Positions 5,490 through 12,549 of a stretch of 12,939 nucleotides of DNA are shown one piece after another. A program made the position numbers and the translations under genes. Below the pieces are notes generated by a model that was not told the origin of the DNA, searched no databases, and worked only from the letters and a program-made list of their open reading frames with translations. The number at the start of each line of letters is the position of its first letter. The stretch's first letter is position 1. Origin of the DNA: an uncultured Eubacteriales bacterium (GTDB lineage: Bacteria > Bacillota > Clostridia > Oscillospirales > Butyricicoccaceae). The stretch covers positions 1 to 12,939 of the forward strand of contig CAKUPI010000027.1 of NCBI GenBank assembly GCA_934675045.1, read 5' to 3'.

Positions 5490-6686
5490 ATGCTGATACA
5501 AGGTGTCAACTTTCTGCGCGGCAGCGTGCGCATCGAGGTGCGCGGCGCCGGCGTGGAGCGGTTTTTCAACATCTGCGCCGCCAACGGCATCGATTTTTGG
5601 GGCGTGCGCCGCACCGCCGGCGACTGCCTCGAGGCCAGCGTGCGCATCGGCGGCTTTTTTGCCCTGCGCCCCTTTGCGCGGCGGTGCATGTGCCGGATTC
5701 ACGTCGTGGAAAAACGGGGCGCGCCCTTTTACGGGCGGCGGCTTCGCAGGCGGCGCGCCCTTCTGACAGGGGCGGTGCTGTGCGCGGTTTTTCTGTATGT
5801 GCTGTCCGGGTTTGTGTGGACCATCGGCATCGAGGGCTGCGAAAGCGTGACGCAGGCCGAGGTGATGATGCTGCTGGAGCAGAACGGCCTGCGCGTCGGC
5901 GCGCGCACGGCGGGCATCGATACGGCAAAGCTGCGCAACAACCTGCTGCGGCAGAGCGGCCGGCTGTCCTATCTCGCCGTCAACCTGCGGGGCAGCCATG
6001 CGCAGGTCATCGTGCGCGAGCGGGGGACAGAGCGCGAGCCGGTCGACGTCAGCACCCCCTGCGACGTCGTCGCCGACCGGCCGGGCGTCATTGCGCGCCT
6101 CATCGTCCGAAACGGCGCGGCGGCGGCCGAGGTCGGCAAAACGGTGGCCGTCGGGGACCTTCTGGCCGGCGGGAGCATGGTGAGCCAGCAGGGGGAAGTG
6201 CGGCTGGTACACGCCGACGCCGAGGCGACGGTGCGCACGTGGCGCACCGTCCGGCTGGCTTTGAGCGAACGCATTGACGGCGCGCGCGAAACCGGCGCGA
6301 AAAAGACGCGCCGGGCGCTGATAATCGGCGCAAAAAGATTCAATCTATATTTTGTTGAAAGTGCGCCTTTTGCGTGCTATGATAAAAAGGTAGAGAAAAA
6401 ATCCCTGTCCGTGTCGGAAAACCTGCTCTTTCCGCTGGCGCTGGTGACGGAAACCTATACCGAGCTTGAGCGGTGCCCGCTGGAGCTGAGCGAGGAAAAA
6501 TGCGCCGAAACGCTGCACGGCCGGCTGCGCGACATGCTGCGGCGGCAGGCGGCCGGGGCGGCGGTGACCGAGCTGGATTACCGCTTTGAAAAGCGGGAGG
6601 GCTTCTGGCTGGCCGCGCTGCGGGCCGAGTGTCTGGAGCGCTGCGGCGTTCAGGTGCCGCTGGGCGCTTCCGGCGGGCAGCCGTAA
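5490..6686 (+). CDS. yqfD: Sporulation protein YqfD
   Basis: This 398-residue protein is the YqfD/SpoIV family member of the sigma-E regulon, a mother-cell membrane protein involved in stage IV sporulation. It has an N-terminal cytoplasmic domain (1-88), a cluster of arginines (83-89), one transmembrane helix at about 90-110, and then a POTRA-like segment (about 111-140, GIEGCESVTQAEVMMLLEQNG) followed by a large extracytoplasmic region. Length is typical for the family. The ATG at 5490 follows GGGGGAG by 3-4 bases. It lies 10 bases after yqfC and 39 bases before phoH. The coding sequence between about 6335 and 6400 is noticeably AT-rich for this genome and holds a promoter-like element. Confidence 0.93.
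   Translation: MLIQGVNFLRGSVRIEVRGAGVERFFNICAANGIDFWGVRRTAGDCLEASVRIGGFFALRPFARRCMCRIHVVEKRGAPFYGRRLRRRRALLTGAVLCAVFLYVLSGFVWTIGIEGCESVTQAEVMMLLEQNGLRVGARTAGIDTAKLRNNLLRQSGRLSYLAVNLRGSHAQVIVRERGTEREPVDVSTPCDVVADRPGVIARLIVRNGAAAAEVGKTVAVGDLLAGGSMVSQQGEVRLVHADAEATVRTWRTVRLALSERIDGARETGAKKTRRALIIGAKRFNLYFVESAPFACYDKKVEKKSLSVSENLLFPLALVTETYTELERCPLELSEEKCAETLHGRLRDMLRRQAAGAAVTELDYRFEKREGFWLAALRAECLERCGVQVPLGASGGQP
6355..6383 (+). promoter_or_regulatory. Putative sigma-A promoter inside yqfD, reading towards phoH
   Basis: TTGAAA (6355-6360) and TATGAT (6378-6383) are separated by exactly 17 bases, matching 4 of 6 and 5 of 6 bases of the vegetative consensus. The surrounding 60 bases are AT-rich in an otherwise GC-rich gene. 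Transcription would start near 6390, about 335 bases before phoH, and would let phoH be expressed without the sporulation-specific yqfCD transcript. Chance occurrence cannot be excluded from sequence alone. Confidence 0.5.
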
Positions 6687-6725
6687 GCACGGGACAGAGG
6701 GGTATACGGAAGCGAGGAAAGCTTT

Positions 6726-7739
6726 TTGCATACGACAACCATGGAACTGGATATCGCCATTTTGCAGGATGTTTTCGGCGTGGGAGACGTCAACCTCAAG
6801 GCCATTGAAAACCATTTGCAGGTCGCCGTTCTGACGCGCGACGGCACGGTGGAAATCAAGGGCGAATCGCAGGAAAACGTGCTTTTGGCGGCCGAAGCGC
6901 TCAAGACGCTCGGCATCATGCGGCACGCGGGAGAGTACATCGACGAGTTTACCGTTTTGCGCGTCCTCGATCTGGTGCGCACCGGCGACAGCGAGGCGGC
7001 CATCGCCGCCATGAAGGACACTGTGGTCATTACGCACCGCGGCGCCCCCATCAAGTGCCGCACCATCGGCCAGCGCCGGTATTTCGACGCCATCAGGGCC
7101 AGCACGGTGTCCATCTGCATCGGCCCGGCGGGCACCGGCAAAACCTACCTCGCCGTCGCCGCCGTGGTCGCCATGCTCAAGCGCAAGGAGATCGACAAGA
7201 TCATCATGTGCCGTCCTGCCGTCGAGGCGGGCGAAAAGCTGGGCTTTCTGCCCGGCGACCTGCAAAACAAGGTCGACCCCTACCTGCGTCCGCTGTACGA
7301 CGCGCTCGATGAGCTGCTCGGGCACGACACGGTGCAGAAATACGTGGAAAACCGCACCATCGAGGTGGCGCCGCTGGCCTATATGCGCGGCCGCACGCTC
7401 AAAAACGCCGGCATCATCGTCGACGAATGTCAGAACCTGGTCATGACGTCGCTCAAGATGATCCTGACCCGTCTGGGCGAGGGCTCGCGCATGATCCTGA
7501 CCGGCGACGTCACGCAGATCGACCTGCCGGCCGGCAGCGAGTCGGGGCTGAAAAAGTGTGCCGAGCTGCTGAAAGACATCGAGGGCATCTCGGTGGTCGA
7601 GCTGACGGGCCGCGACGTCGTCCGGCACAAGCTGGTGGGGCAGATTGTCAAGGCGTTTGAGACCTACGAGGAGCAGGCGGCGGGCGGGAAAAACGCCTCG
7701 CGCCGTCCGATATCGGGAAAGAAAACCAAAAAACCGTGA
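6726..7739 (+). CDS. phoH: PhoH family ATPase
   Basis: This 337-residue cytoplasmic P-loop ATPase of the PhoH/YbeZ family is functionally linked to YbeY and RNA metabolism. The N-terminal 110 residues form the family's accessory domain (about 7-60 has the conserved small alpha/beta segment). The ATPase core carries Walker A GPAGTGKT (133-140), a MCRPAVEAGEKLGFLPGD segment (161-178), RGRTL (221-225) and Walker B IIVDECQN (230-237). Most relatives read DEAQN, so a Cys replaces Ala here. The start is a TTG at 6726, supported by GAGG (6714-6717) 8 bases upstream; the first ATG (6741) has no ribosome site at a suitable distance. It closes the yqfC-yqfD-phoH unit, with a strong terminator 6 bases after its stop. 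Confidence 0.95.
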   Translation: MHTTTMELDIAILQDVFGVGDVNLKAIENHLQVAVLTRDGTVEIKGESQENVLLAAEALKTLGIMRHAGEYIDEFTVLRVLDLVRTGDSEAAIAAMKDTVVITHRGAPIKCRTIGQRRYFDAIRASTVSICIGPAGTGKTYLAVAAVVAMLKRKEIDKIIMCRPAVEAGEKLGFLPGDLQNKVDPYLRPLYDALDELLGHDTVQKYVENRTIEVAPLAYMRGRTLKNAGIIVDECQNLVMTSLKMILTRLGEGSRMILTGDVTQIDLPAGSESGLKKCAELLKDIEGISVVELTGRDVVRHKLVGQIVKAFETYEEQAAGGKNASRRPISGKKTKKP

Positions 7740-7744
7740 AGCAG

Positions 7745-7776
7745 GGCGGGCGATGAGGAGCATCGTCCGCCTTTTT
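7745..7776 (+). terminator. Rho-independent terminator after phoH
   Basis: An 11-bp stem (7745-7755 with 7761-7771, one G-U pair) with loop AGGAG is followed immediately by TTTTT (7772-7776). It separates the yqfC-yqfD-phoH transcript from the ybeY-era-recO-mutS2 transcript. Confidence 0.88.
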
Positions 7777-7802
7777 GCGTCCCGCGCCGCGCGAAAAATC
7801 CA

Positions 7803-7831
7803 TTGTAATTGGCGGCGCTTCAGAGTATAAT
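7803..7831 (+). promoter_or_regulatory. Sigma-A promoter of the ybeY-era-yqzL-recO-mutS2 operon
   Basis: TTGTAA (7803-7808) and a perfect TATAAT (7826-7831) are separated by 17 bases, a near-consensus vegetative promoter. Transcription would start near 7838, giving a leader of about 39 bases before the ybeY start. It sits just after the phoH terminator, as expected for a new transcription unit. Confidence 0.8.
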
Positions 7832-7876
7832 AGTACAGAAAGTGCGCCTTTGCGCGGAAAAACAGGGGGAATGGAC

Positions 7877-8371
7877 ATGCTCAACGTCGCCGTTTACAGC
7901 GAGCTTGAAGAGGAGAATCCGCAGGCGGAACGGCTGATCGCCGACGCGGCGCGCGCCGCCTTTCAGCTTTTTGACTATCCGTTTGAGGCCTTTGTCGACG
8001 TGACGCTGACCGACGACGCGGCAATCCGCGAGGTCAACCGCGAAACGCGGCAGGTCGACCGGGCCACCGACGTTTTGTCCTTTCCCATGCTCGAGTTTGT
8101 GCAGGGAAGATATGATGGCTGCGCCGAGGAGGACAGAGACCCCGAGACGGGGGGGCTTTTTCTGGGCGACGTGCTCATTTCGCTGGAGCGCGCCCGCGCG
8201 CAGGCCGAGGAATACGGCCATTCGCCCGAGCGCGAATGCGCTTATCTGACGGTGCATTCCCTGCTGCACCTTCTGGGCTACGATCATATGGACGAGGGGC
8301 CGGAAAAGGCCGCCATGCGCCGGCGCGAAGAAGAGGCGCTGGCGGCGATGGGATTGAAACGCGAGGAGTAA
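7877..8371 (+). CDS. ybeY: Endoribonuclease / rRNA maturation factor YbeY
   Basis: This 164-residue metal-dependent protein is needed for 16S rRNA 3' end maturation and ribosome quality control. The zinc site is the family motif HSLLHLLGYDH (His127, His131, His137), preceded by RATDVLSFP (62-70) and GDVLIS (97-102), both diagnostic. I chose the ATG at 7877 because AGGGGGA (7864-7870) lies 6 bases upstream; the ATG at 7871 directly abuts that element, though it would add only two residues. The stop is 5 bases before the era ATG, and the era ribosome site lies within the ybeY 3' end, so the two are translated together. In many Firmicutes yqfF separates phoH from ybeY, and dgkA and cdd lie between ybeY and era; all are missing here. 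Confidence 0.95.
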   Translation: MLNVAVYSELEEENPQAERLIADAARAAFQLFDYPFEAFVDVTLTDDAAIREVNRETRQVDRATDVLSFPMLEFVQGRYDGCAEEDRDPETGGLFLGDVLISLERARAQAEEYGHSPERECAYLTVHSLLHLLGYDHMDEGPEKAAMRRREEEALAAMGLKREE

Positions 8372-8376
8372 ACGAT

Positions 8377-9276
8377 ATGGAAAATATCAAAAACGCAGGC
8401 ATTTTTTCCATTGTGGGCCGGCCCAATGTGGGAAAAAGCACCCTGACCAACGCTTTGTGCGGCGCCAAGGTGGCCATTGTGTCCAACAAGCCGCAGACGA
8501 CAAGAACCCGCATCACCGGCGTGCTCAACTCGGGCGACTGCCAGCTGATTTTTGTCGACACGCCGGGGCTGCACAAGCCCAAAACCCGGCTGGGGGAAAC
8601 CATGGTCCGCGTCGTCAACGAGACGGTGGTCGACGTCGACACCGTCGTGCTGGTCGTCGAGCCGGTGCCCCGCATCGGGATTCCCGAGCAGCTGCTCATC
8701 GACAAAATCCGCGAGTACCGCCTGCCGGCCATTCTGGTCATCAACAAAATCGACACCGTCAAAAAAGAGGCGCTGCTCGAGGTCATCGCCGCCTATCAGC
8801 AGGCCTGTCCCTTTGCGGCCGTCGTGCCCGTCGCCGCGTCAAGGGGCGAGGGGCTTGACATTCTGCTGGACGAAATGAAAAAACAGTGCCAGCCCTCGCC
8901 GCAGCTCTTCCCCGACGGCATGGTGTCCGACCAGCCCGAGCGGCAGCTGGTGGCCGAAATCATTCGCGAAAAGCTGCTCATGCTGCTCGACAAGGAGGTG
9001 CCGCACGGCATCGCCATCGAGATCGAGCGCTATTCCGAGCGCGGCGACGGGCTGATGGAGATAGGCGCCGTCATTTACTGCGAGCGCCGCAGCCACAAGG
9101 GCATTATCATCGGCAAACAGGGCGCCATGCTCAAAAAAGTAGGCGCCGCCGCCCGCACCGAGCTTGAGCAGTTTCTCGATACCAAGGTCTTTTTGGAGCT
9201 GTGGGTCAAGGTCAAGGAGGACTGGCGGAACAACCCCAACCAGATCCGCAACATGGGACTGGCCGAAGAGCCGTAA
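8377..9276 (+). CDS. era: GTPase Era
   Basis: This 299-residue essential GTPase binds the 3' end of 16S rRNA and acts in assembly of the 30S subunit. The G domain shows G1 GRPNVGKS (14-21), G2 TTRTRITG (41-48), G3 DTPG (61-64) with the Era-specific HKPKTRLG, and G4 NKID (123-126). The G5 region reads PVAAS (151-155), where SA is usual. The C-terminal KH domain contains IIIGKQG (GKQG 246-249) and the typical LELWVKVKEDWRNNP tail. The ATG at 8377 follows GAGGAG (8363-8368) at 8 bases. It is second in the ybeY operon. Length is normal for the family. Confidence 0.97.
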   Translation: MENIKNAGIFSIVGRPNVGKSTLTNALCGAKVAIVSNKPQTTRTRITGVLNSGDCQLIFVDTPGLHKPKTRLGETMVRVVNETVVDVDTVVLVVEPVPRIGIPEQLLIDKIREYRLPAILVINKIDTVKKEALLEVIAAYQQACPFAAVVPVAASRGEGLDILLDEMKKQCQPSPQLFPDGMVSDQPERQLVAEIIREKLLMLLDKEVPHGIAIEIERYSERGDGLMEIGAVIYCERRSHKGIIIGKQGAMLKKVGAAARTELEQFLDTKVFLELWVKVKEDWRNNPNQIRNMGLAEEP

Positions 9277-9355
9277 AAGTTTTTTCCAGCTTTGTCTTTA
9301 TTTCTTTCGGTTAGCGCCGCCCGCCGCGGCCGACACTAAGGCCGAGGTGAGGGCG

Positions 9356-9526
9356 ATGAAAGACACGGCGTGGGAGCTTTTTGAAAAAACCGGTCTGCCG
9401 CAGGCGTACTGCTATTACAAGGCGCGGGAGCGCAGGGCGGGAGCCGCGGGAGTGACGAGGGAGGCGCTGGCCGATGCACACCGTCGTAAACGGGCTGGTG
9501 ATACGCTCGGTGGATTACAGGGATAG
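9356..9526 (+). CDS. yqzL: YqzL family small protein
   Basis: This 56-residue protein sits between era and recO, exactly where B. subtilis has yqzL. Its N-terminus TAWELFEKTGLPQAYCYYK fits the YqzL pattern (a Trp, then Phe, then Thr-Gly, then Tyr-x-x-Tyr-Lys). The function of the family is unknown. The ATG at 9356 has GAGGTGAGG (9345-9353) just upstream. Its stop (9524-9526) lies 53 bases inside recO, in a different frame; residues after about 40 are therefore constrained by the recO start and may not be a functional part. There is a 79-base gap from era, with an AT-rich stretch after the era stop but no clear promoter. Confidence 0.75.
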   Translation: MKDTAWELFEKTGLPQAYCYYKARERRAGAAGVTREALADAHRRKRAGDTLGGLQG

Positions 9527-10130
9527 CGACAAGATTCTGACCGTTTTAACCGATCGGCTGGGCAGGCTGACGGTCAGCGCCCGCGGCGCGCGGCGGCGCG
9601 GAAGCCGGCTTTTGCCGGCGGTGCAGCTTTTTGCCTATTCCGAGATGACCCTTTTTGCATACAACGGCCGCTACCGTCTGGACGAGGCGGAGACGCGCGA
9701 GCAGTTCGCCGGCCTGCGCCGCGATTTGGACGGCGCCGCATTGGCGGCCTATCTGGCCGAGGTGCTGGGCACCGAGGCCGAGGGCGCGCCGCTGCATCCG
9801 GACGTCATGCGTCTGGCGCTCAACAGCCTGTACGCCCTGTCGCAGGGGGTGGGCGAGCGCTGGAAGGTCAAGGCCGCCTTCGAGCTGCGCTACGCCGCGC
9901 TGTGCGGGTACGCGCCCGACGATCCGACGCTGCGCCGCGCGCTGGACGAACCCGCGCTGGCGTGCGCGCGGTACATACTGGGCTGCGGCCTGAAGCGTAT
10001 CCTGGCCTTTTCGCTCGCGGGGGAGAGCCGCGCTCTGCTCTGCGATTTTACGGAAAAATATTTGCTGTCGCGCCTGGAGCGCGGCTTTTCAACGCTGGAC
10101 TTTTATCGCAATTTAGGAGAACTGCCATGA
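9474..10130 (+). CDS. recO: DNA repair protein RecO
   Basis: This 218-residue recombination mediator works with RecR to load RecA on SSB-coated single-stranded DNA. The N-terminal OB fold is clear (NGLVIRSVDYRDSDKILTVL, then GRLTVSARGARR, 6-41), and the helical C-terminal domain contains the FELRYAALCGYAPD segment (136-149). After that segment most Firmicute RecO proteins have a loop with paired CxxC motifs binding zinc; here the protein passes straight into the last helices, and its only nearby cysteines (144, 164, 171) do not form such a site. This explains a length shorter than the usual 240-260. The ATG at 9474 lies inside yqzL with GAGGGAGG (9458-9465) upstream. Its stop overlaps the mutS2 start as ATGA. 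Confidence 0.93.
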   Translation: MHTVVNGLVIRSVDYRDSDKILTVLTDRLGRLTVSARGARRRGSRLLPAVQLFAYSEMTLFAYNGRYRLDEAETREQFAGLRRDLDGAALAAYLAEVLGTEAEGAPLHPDVMRLALNSLYALSQGVGERWKVKAAFELRYAALCGYAPDDPTLRRALDEPALACARYILGCGLKRILAFSLAGESRALLCDFTEKYLLSRLERGFSTLDFYRNLGELP

Positions 10131-12505
10131 ACTTACAGGAAAAATCCCTGCGCACGCTGGAGCTTTTCAAGGTGCTTGAGCTGCTGGCCGGGGAGACGCA
10201 GACCGACCTTGCCCGCGAGCGCGCGCTCGCGCTGCAGCCCGAGACCTCGCTCAGCCGCTGCGAGCTGCTGCAGGAGCAGTGCGCCGACGCCGTCGCCCTG
10301 ATGGGGCTGTACGGCAGCCCGTCCTTTGGCGGAGTCAAGGACCTGTCCGGGGCGCTGTCGCGCGCCGATATGGGGGGCGTGCTCAACCCCGCCGAGCTTC
10401 TGGCCGTGGCGCGGCTGCTGCACACGGCCCGCGTCACCCGCGGGTATCTTGAAAACCACCGCGACCGCAAAACCTCCATCGACGAGCTGTTTGCCGCGCT
10501 GTCGGGCAACAAGTATCTGGAGGAAAAAATCACGGCGTCCATCCTTTCTGAAGAGGAAATCGCCGACTCGGCCAGCCCGGAACTCAGCGACATCCGGCGG
10601 CAGATGCGCGTCGCCTCCGCGCGCGTGCGCGAGACGCTCAACCGCATCACCTCGTCGCCTACCTATCAGAAAATGCTGCAGGACAGCCTGGTCACCATCC
10701 GCTCGGGCCGCTACGTCGTGCCGGTCAAGGCGGAGTACCGCTCGGCCTTCGGCGGGCTGGTCCACGATGTGTCGTCGAGCGGCGCCACCCTCTTTGTCGA
10801 GCCGGCCGCCGTCGTCAACCTCAACAACTCCATCCGCGTGCTGGCGGGCAAGGAGCAGCACGAAATCGAGCGGATTCTGGCCGGACTGTCGGCCGAGGTG
10901 GCCGGCTGCGCCGCTGCGATGCAGCGCGATTACGACACGCTGTGCGCCCTTGATTTTATCTTTGCGCGCGGCAGGCTGGCCTATAAAATGAAGGCGCTGC
11001 GCCCGCGCTTGTCCGACAGCGGCAAAACGCTGCTGCACCGCGCGCGGCACCCCCTTCTGCCCTATGAAAAGGCGGTGCCCATTGACTTTGAGGTGGGCGG
11101 AAAATGCGACACCGTCATCATCACCGGGCCCAATACGGGCGGCAAGACGGTCAGCATCAAAACGGTCGGGCTTTTGACGGCCATGGCCCAGTGCGGCCTG
11201 CAAATCCCCGCCGGAGAGGACAGCGTCATCCGTGTGCGCACCTCCATTCTGGCCGACATCGGCGACGAGCAGAGCATCGAGCAGTCGCTGTCCACCTTCT
11301 CCTCGCACATGACCAACATTGTCGACATTCTGCGGCACGCCGACGGCGGCTCGCTCGTGCTGCTCGACGAGCTGGGCGCCGGCACCGACCCCGTCGAGGG
11401 CGCGGCGCTGGCCATGGCCATCATCGAAGAGCTGCGCCGCCGCGGCAGCTGCGTCATTGCGACGACCCACTATGCCGAGCTGAAAATGTACGCGCTGGAA
11501 ACACGGGGCGTGGAAAACGCTTCGTGCGAGTTTGACGTGCAGACGCTGCGCCCCACATACAGGCTGGTTTTCGGCATTCCCGGCAAGTCCAACGCCTTTG
11601 CCATCGCCTCCAAGCTCGGGCTGGACGCCGCCGTCATCGAAAGCGCCGGCAGCCGCATCAACGCCGAGAGCAAGCGCTTTGAAGAGGTCATTTCGCAGCT
11701 TGAAGAAAAGCGGCAGGCCCTCGAAAGCCGGCTGAAGGCCGCCGAACGCGACCGCGAGCAGGCGGCCGAGGCCGAACGCACGGCCCGCGAACGGCTGAGC
11801 ACGCTGGAGGGCGAGCGCGAAAAGCTGATTATGGACGCCAAGCTCAAGGCGCAGGAGATTTTGAACAATGCCCGCGCCACCTCGGAGTATGTGCTGACCG
11901 AGGCGAAAAAGCTGCGGCAGCAGGCCGAGGACGGCAAGGACCCCAACCTCGCCGCCGCGCGGGCGGCGTTCCGCGGAGAGATTTCCGAGGCAGAGCGCCG
12001 GACCACGCTGGAAAAGGCGCGCAAAAAGGCCATTCCGCCCCCGCGTCCGCTGCGTGCGGGCGATACCGTGGAGCTGCTGGCCACCAAGACCCGCGCCACC
12101 GTTTTGGAAACGCCCGCGCCGGGTGGGAGCGTCCGGGTGCAGGCGGGAATTATGAAAATCACCGTCAAGCCGGATGAGGTGCAGTTTATCGGGGAAGCAA
12201 AGCCGCAAAAGCCGCAGGCGCCCAAGAGCACGGGAGGGGCGCGCGTGGCCCGGCCCGAGGGGCAGGGGGCCAGTCTGGACCTGCGCGGGCAGACGGCCGA
12301 CGAGGCCGTGATGGAGCTGGAGCGGTTTATCGACGGCGCCGTCCGGATGCACCTGTCGGCGGTGACCATCATTCACGGCAAGGGTACGGGTGTTTTGCGC
12401 CGTGCCGTGCAGTCGGCGCTGAAGGGCATGCCGCAGGTGCGGAGCTATCGCCTTGGGGTCTACGGCGAAGGCGAGGATGGAGTTACGATAGTAACGCTCG
12501 AGTAA
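10127..12505 (+). CDS. mutS2: Endonuclease MutS2
   Basis: This 792-residue MutS2 protein is a MutS paralogue without the mismatch-recognition domain; relatives suppress recombination or split collided ribosomes. Domains in order: N-terminal core/clamp (about 1-300, with VKAEYRSAFGGLVHDVSSSG); ATPase with Walker A GPNTGGKT (334-341), Walker B LVLLDELGAGTDP (410-422) and the ATTHY switch; a charged coiled coil (about 515-605); a basic linker and small beta domain (about 635-685); and a C-terminal Smr nuclease domain (717-790) with LDLRG and HGKGTGVLR. The ATG overlaps the recO stop (ATGA) with AGGAGA 5-6 bases upstream, so it is translationally coupled. The last nine codons (DGVTIVTLE) and the stop fall in a sequence repeated 164 bases downstream. 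Confidence 0.97.
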   Translation: MNLQEKSLRTLELFKVLELLAGETQTDLARERALALQPETSLSRCELLQEQCADAVALMGLYGSPSFGGVKDLSGALSRADMGGVLNPAELLAVARLLHTARVTRGYLENHRDRKTSIDELFAALSGNKYLEEKITASILSEEEIADSASPELSDIRRQMRVASARVRETLNRITSSPTYQKMLQDSLVTIRSGRYVVPVKAEYRSAFGGLVHDVSSSGATLFVEPAAVVNLNNSIRVLAGKEQHEIERILAGLSAEVAGCAAAMQRDYDTLCALDFIFARGRLAYKMKALRPRLSDSGKTLLHRARHPLLPYEKAVPIDFEVGGKCDTVIITGPNTGGKTVSIKTVGLLTAMAQCGLQIPAGEDSVIRVRTSILADIGDEQSIEQSLSTFSSHMTNIVDILRHADGGSLVLLDELGAGTDPVEGAALAMAIIEELRRRGSCVIATTHYAELKMYALETRGVENASCEFDVQTLRPTYRLVFGIPGKSNAFAIASKLGLDAAVIESAGSRINAESKRFEEVISQLEEKRQALESRLKAAERDREQAAEAERTARERLSTLEGEREKLIMDAKLKAQEILNNARATSEYVLTEAKKLRQQAEDGKDPNLAAARAAFRGEISEAERRTTLEKARKKAIPPPRPLRAGDTVELLATKTRATVLETPAPGGSVRVQAGIMKITVKPDEVQFIGEAKPQKPQAPKSTGGARVARPEGQGASLDLRGQTADEAVMELERFIDGAVRMHLSAVTIIHGKGTGVLRRAVQSALKGMPQVRSYRLGVYGEGEDGVTIVTLE

Positions 12506-12549
12506 GTGCACTAATGCGCCGGATTCGCCTTCGCCGCGCCGGCGGGTGC
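12482..12549. repeat. Direct repeat copy 1, including the mutS2 stop
   Basis: These 68 bases are identical to 12646-12713. The unit holds a short inverted repeat GTTAC-GATA-GTAAC (12482-12495), the last mutS2 codons and stop, and a longer hairpin in which GCAC (12508-12511) and CGCCGG (12517-12522) can pair with CCGGCG (12539-12544) and GTGC (12546-12549). The resemblance continues about 18 bases further left at lower identity (14 of 18). Confidence 0.95.
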
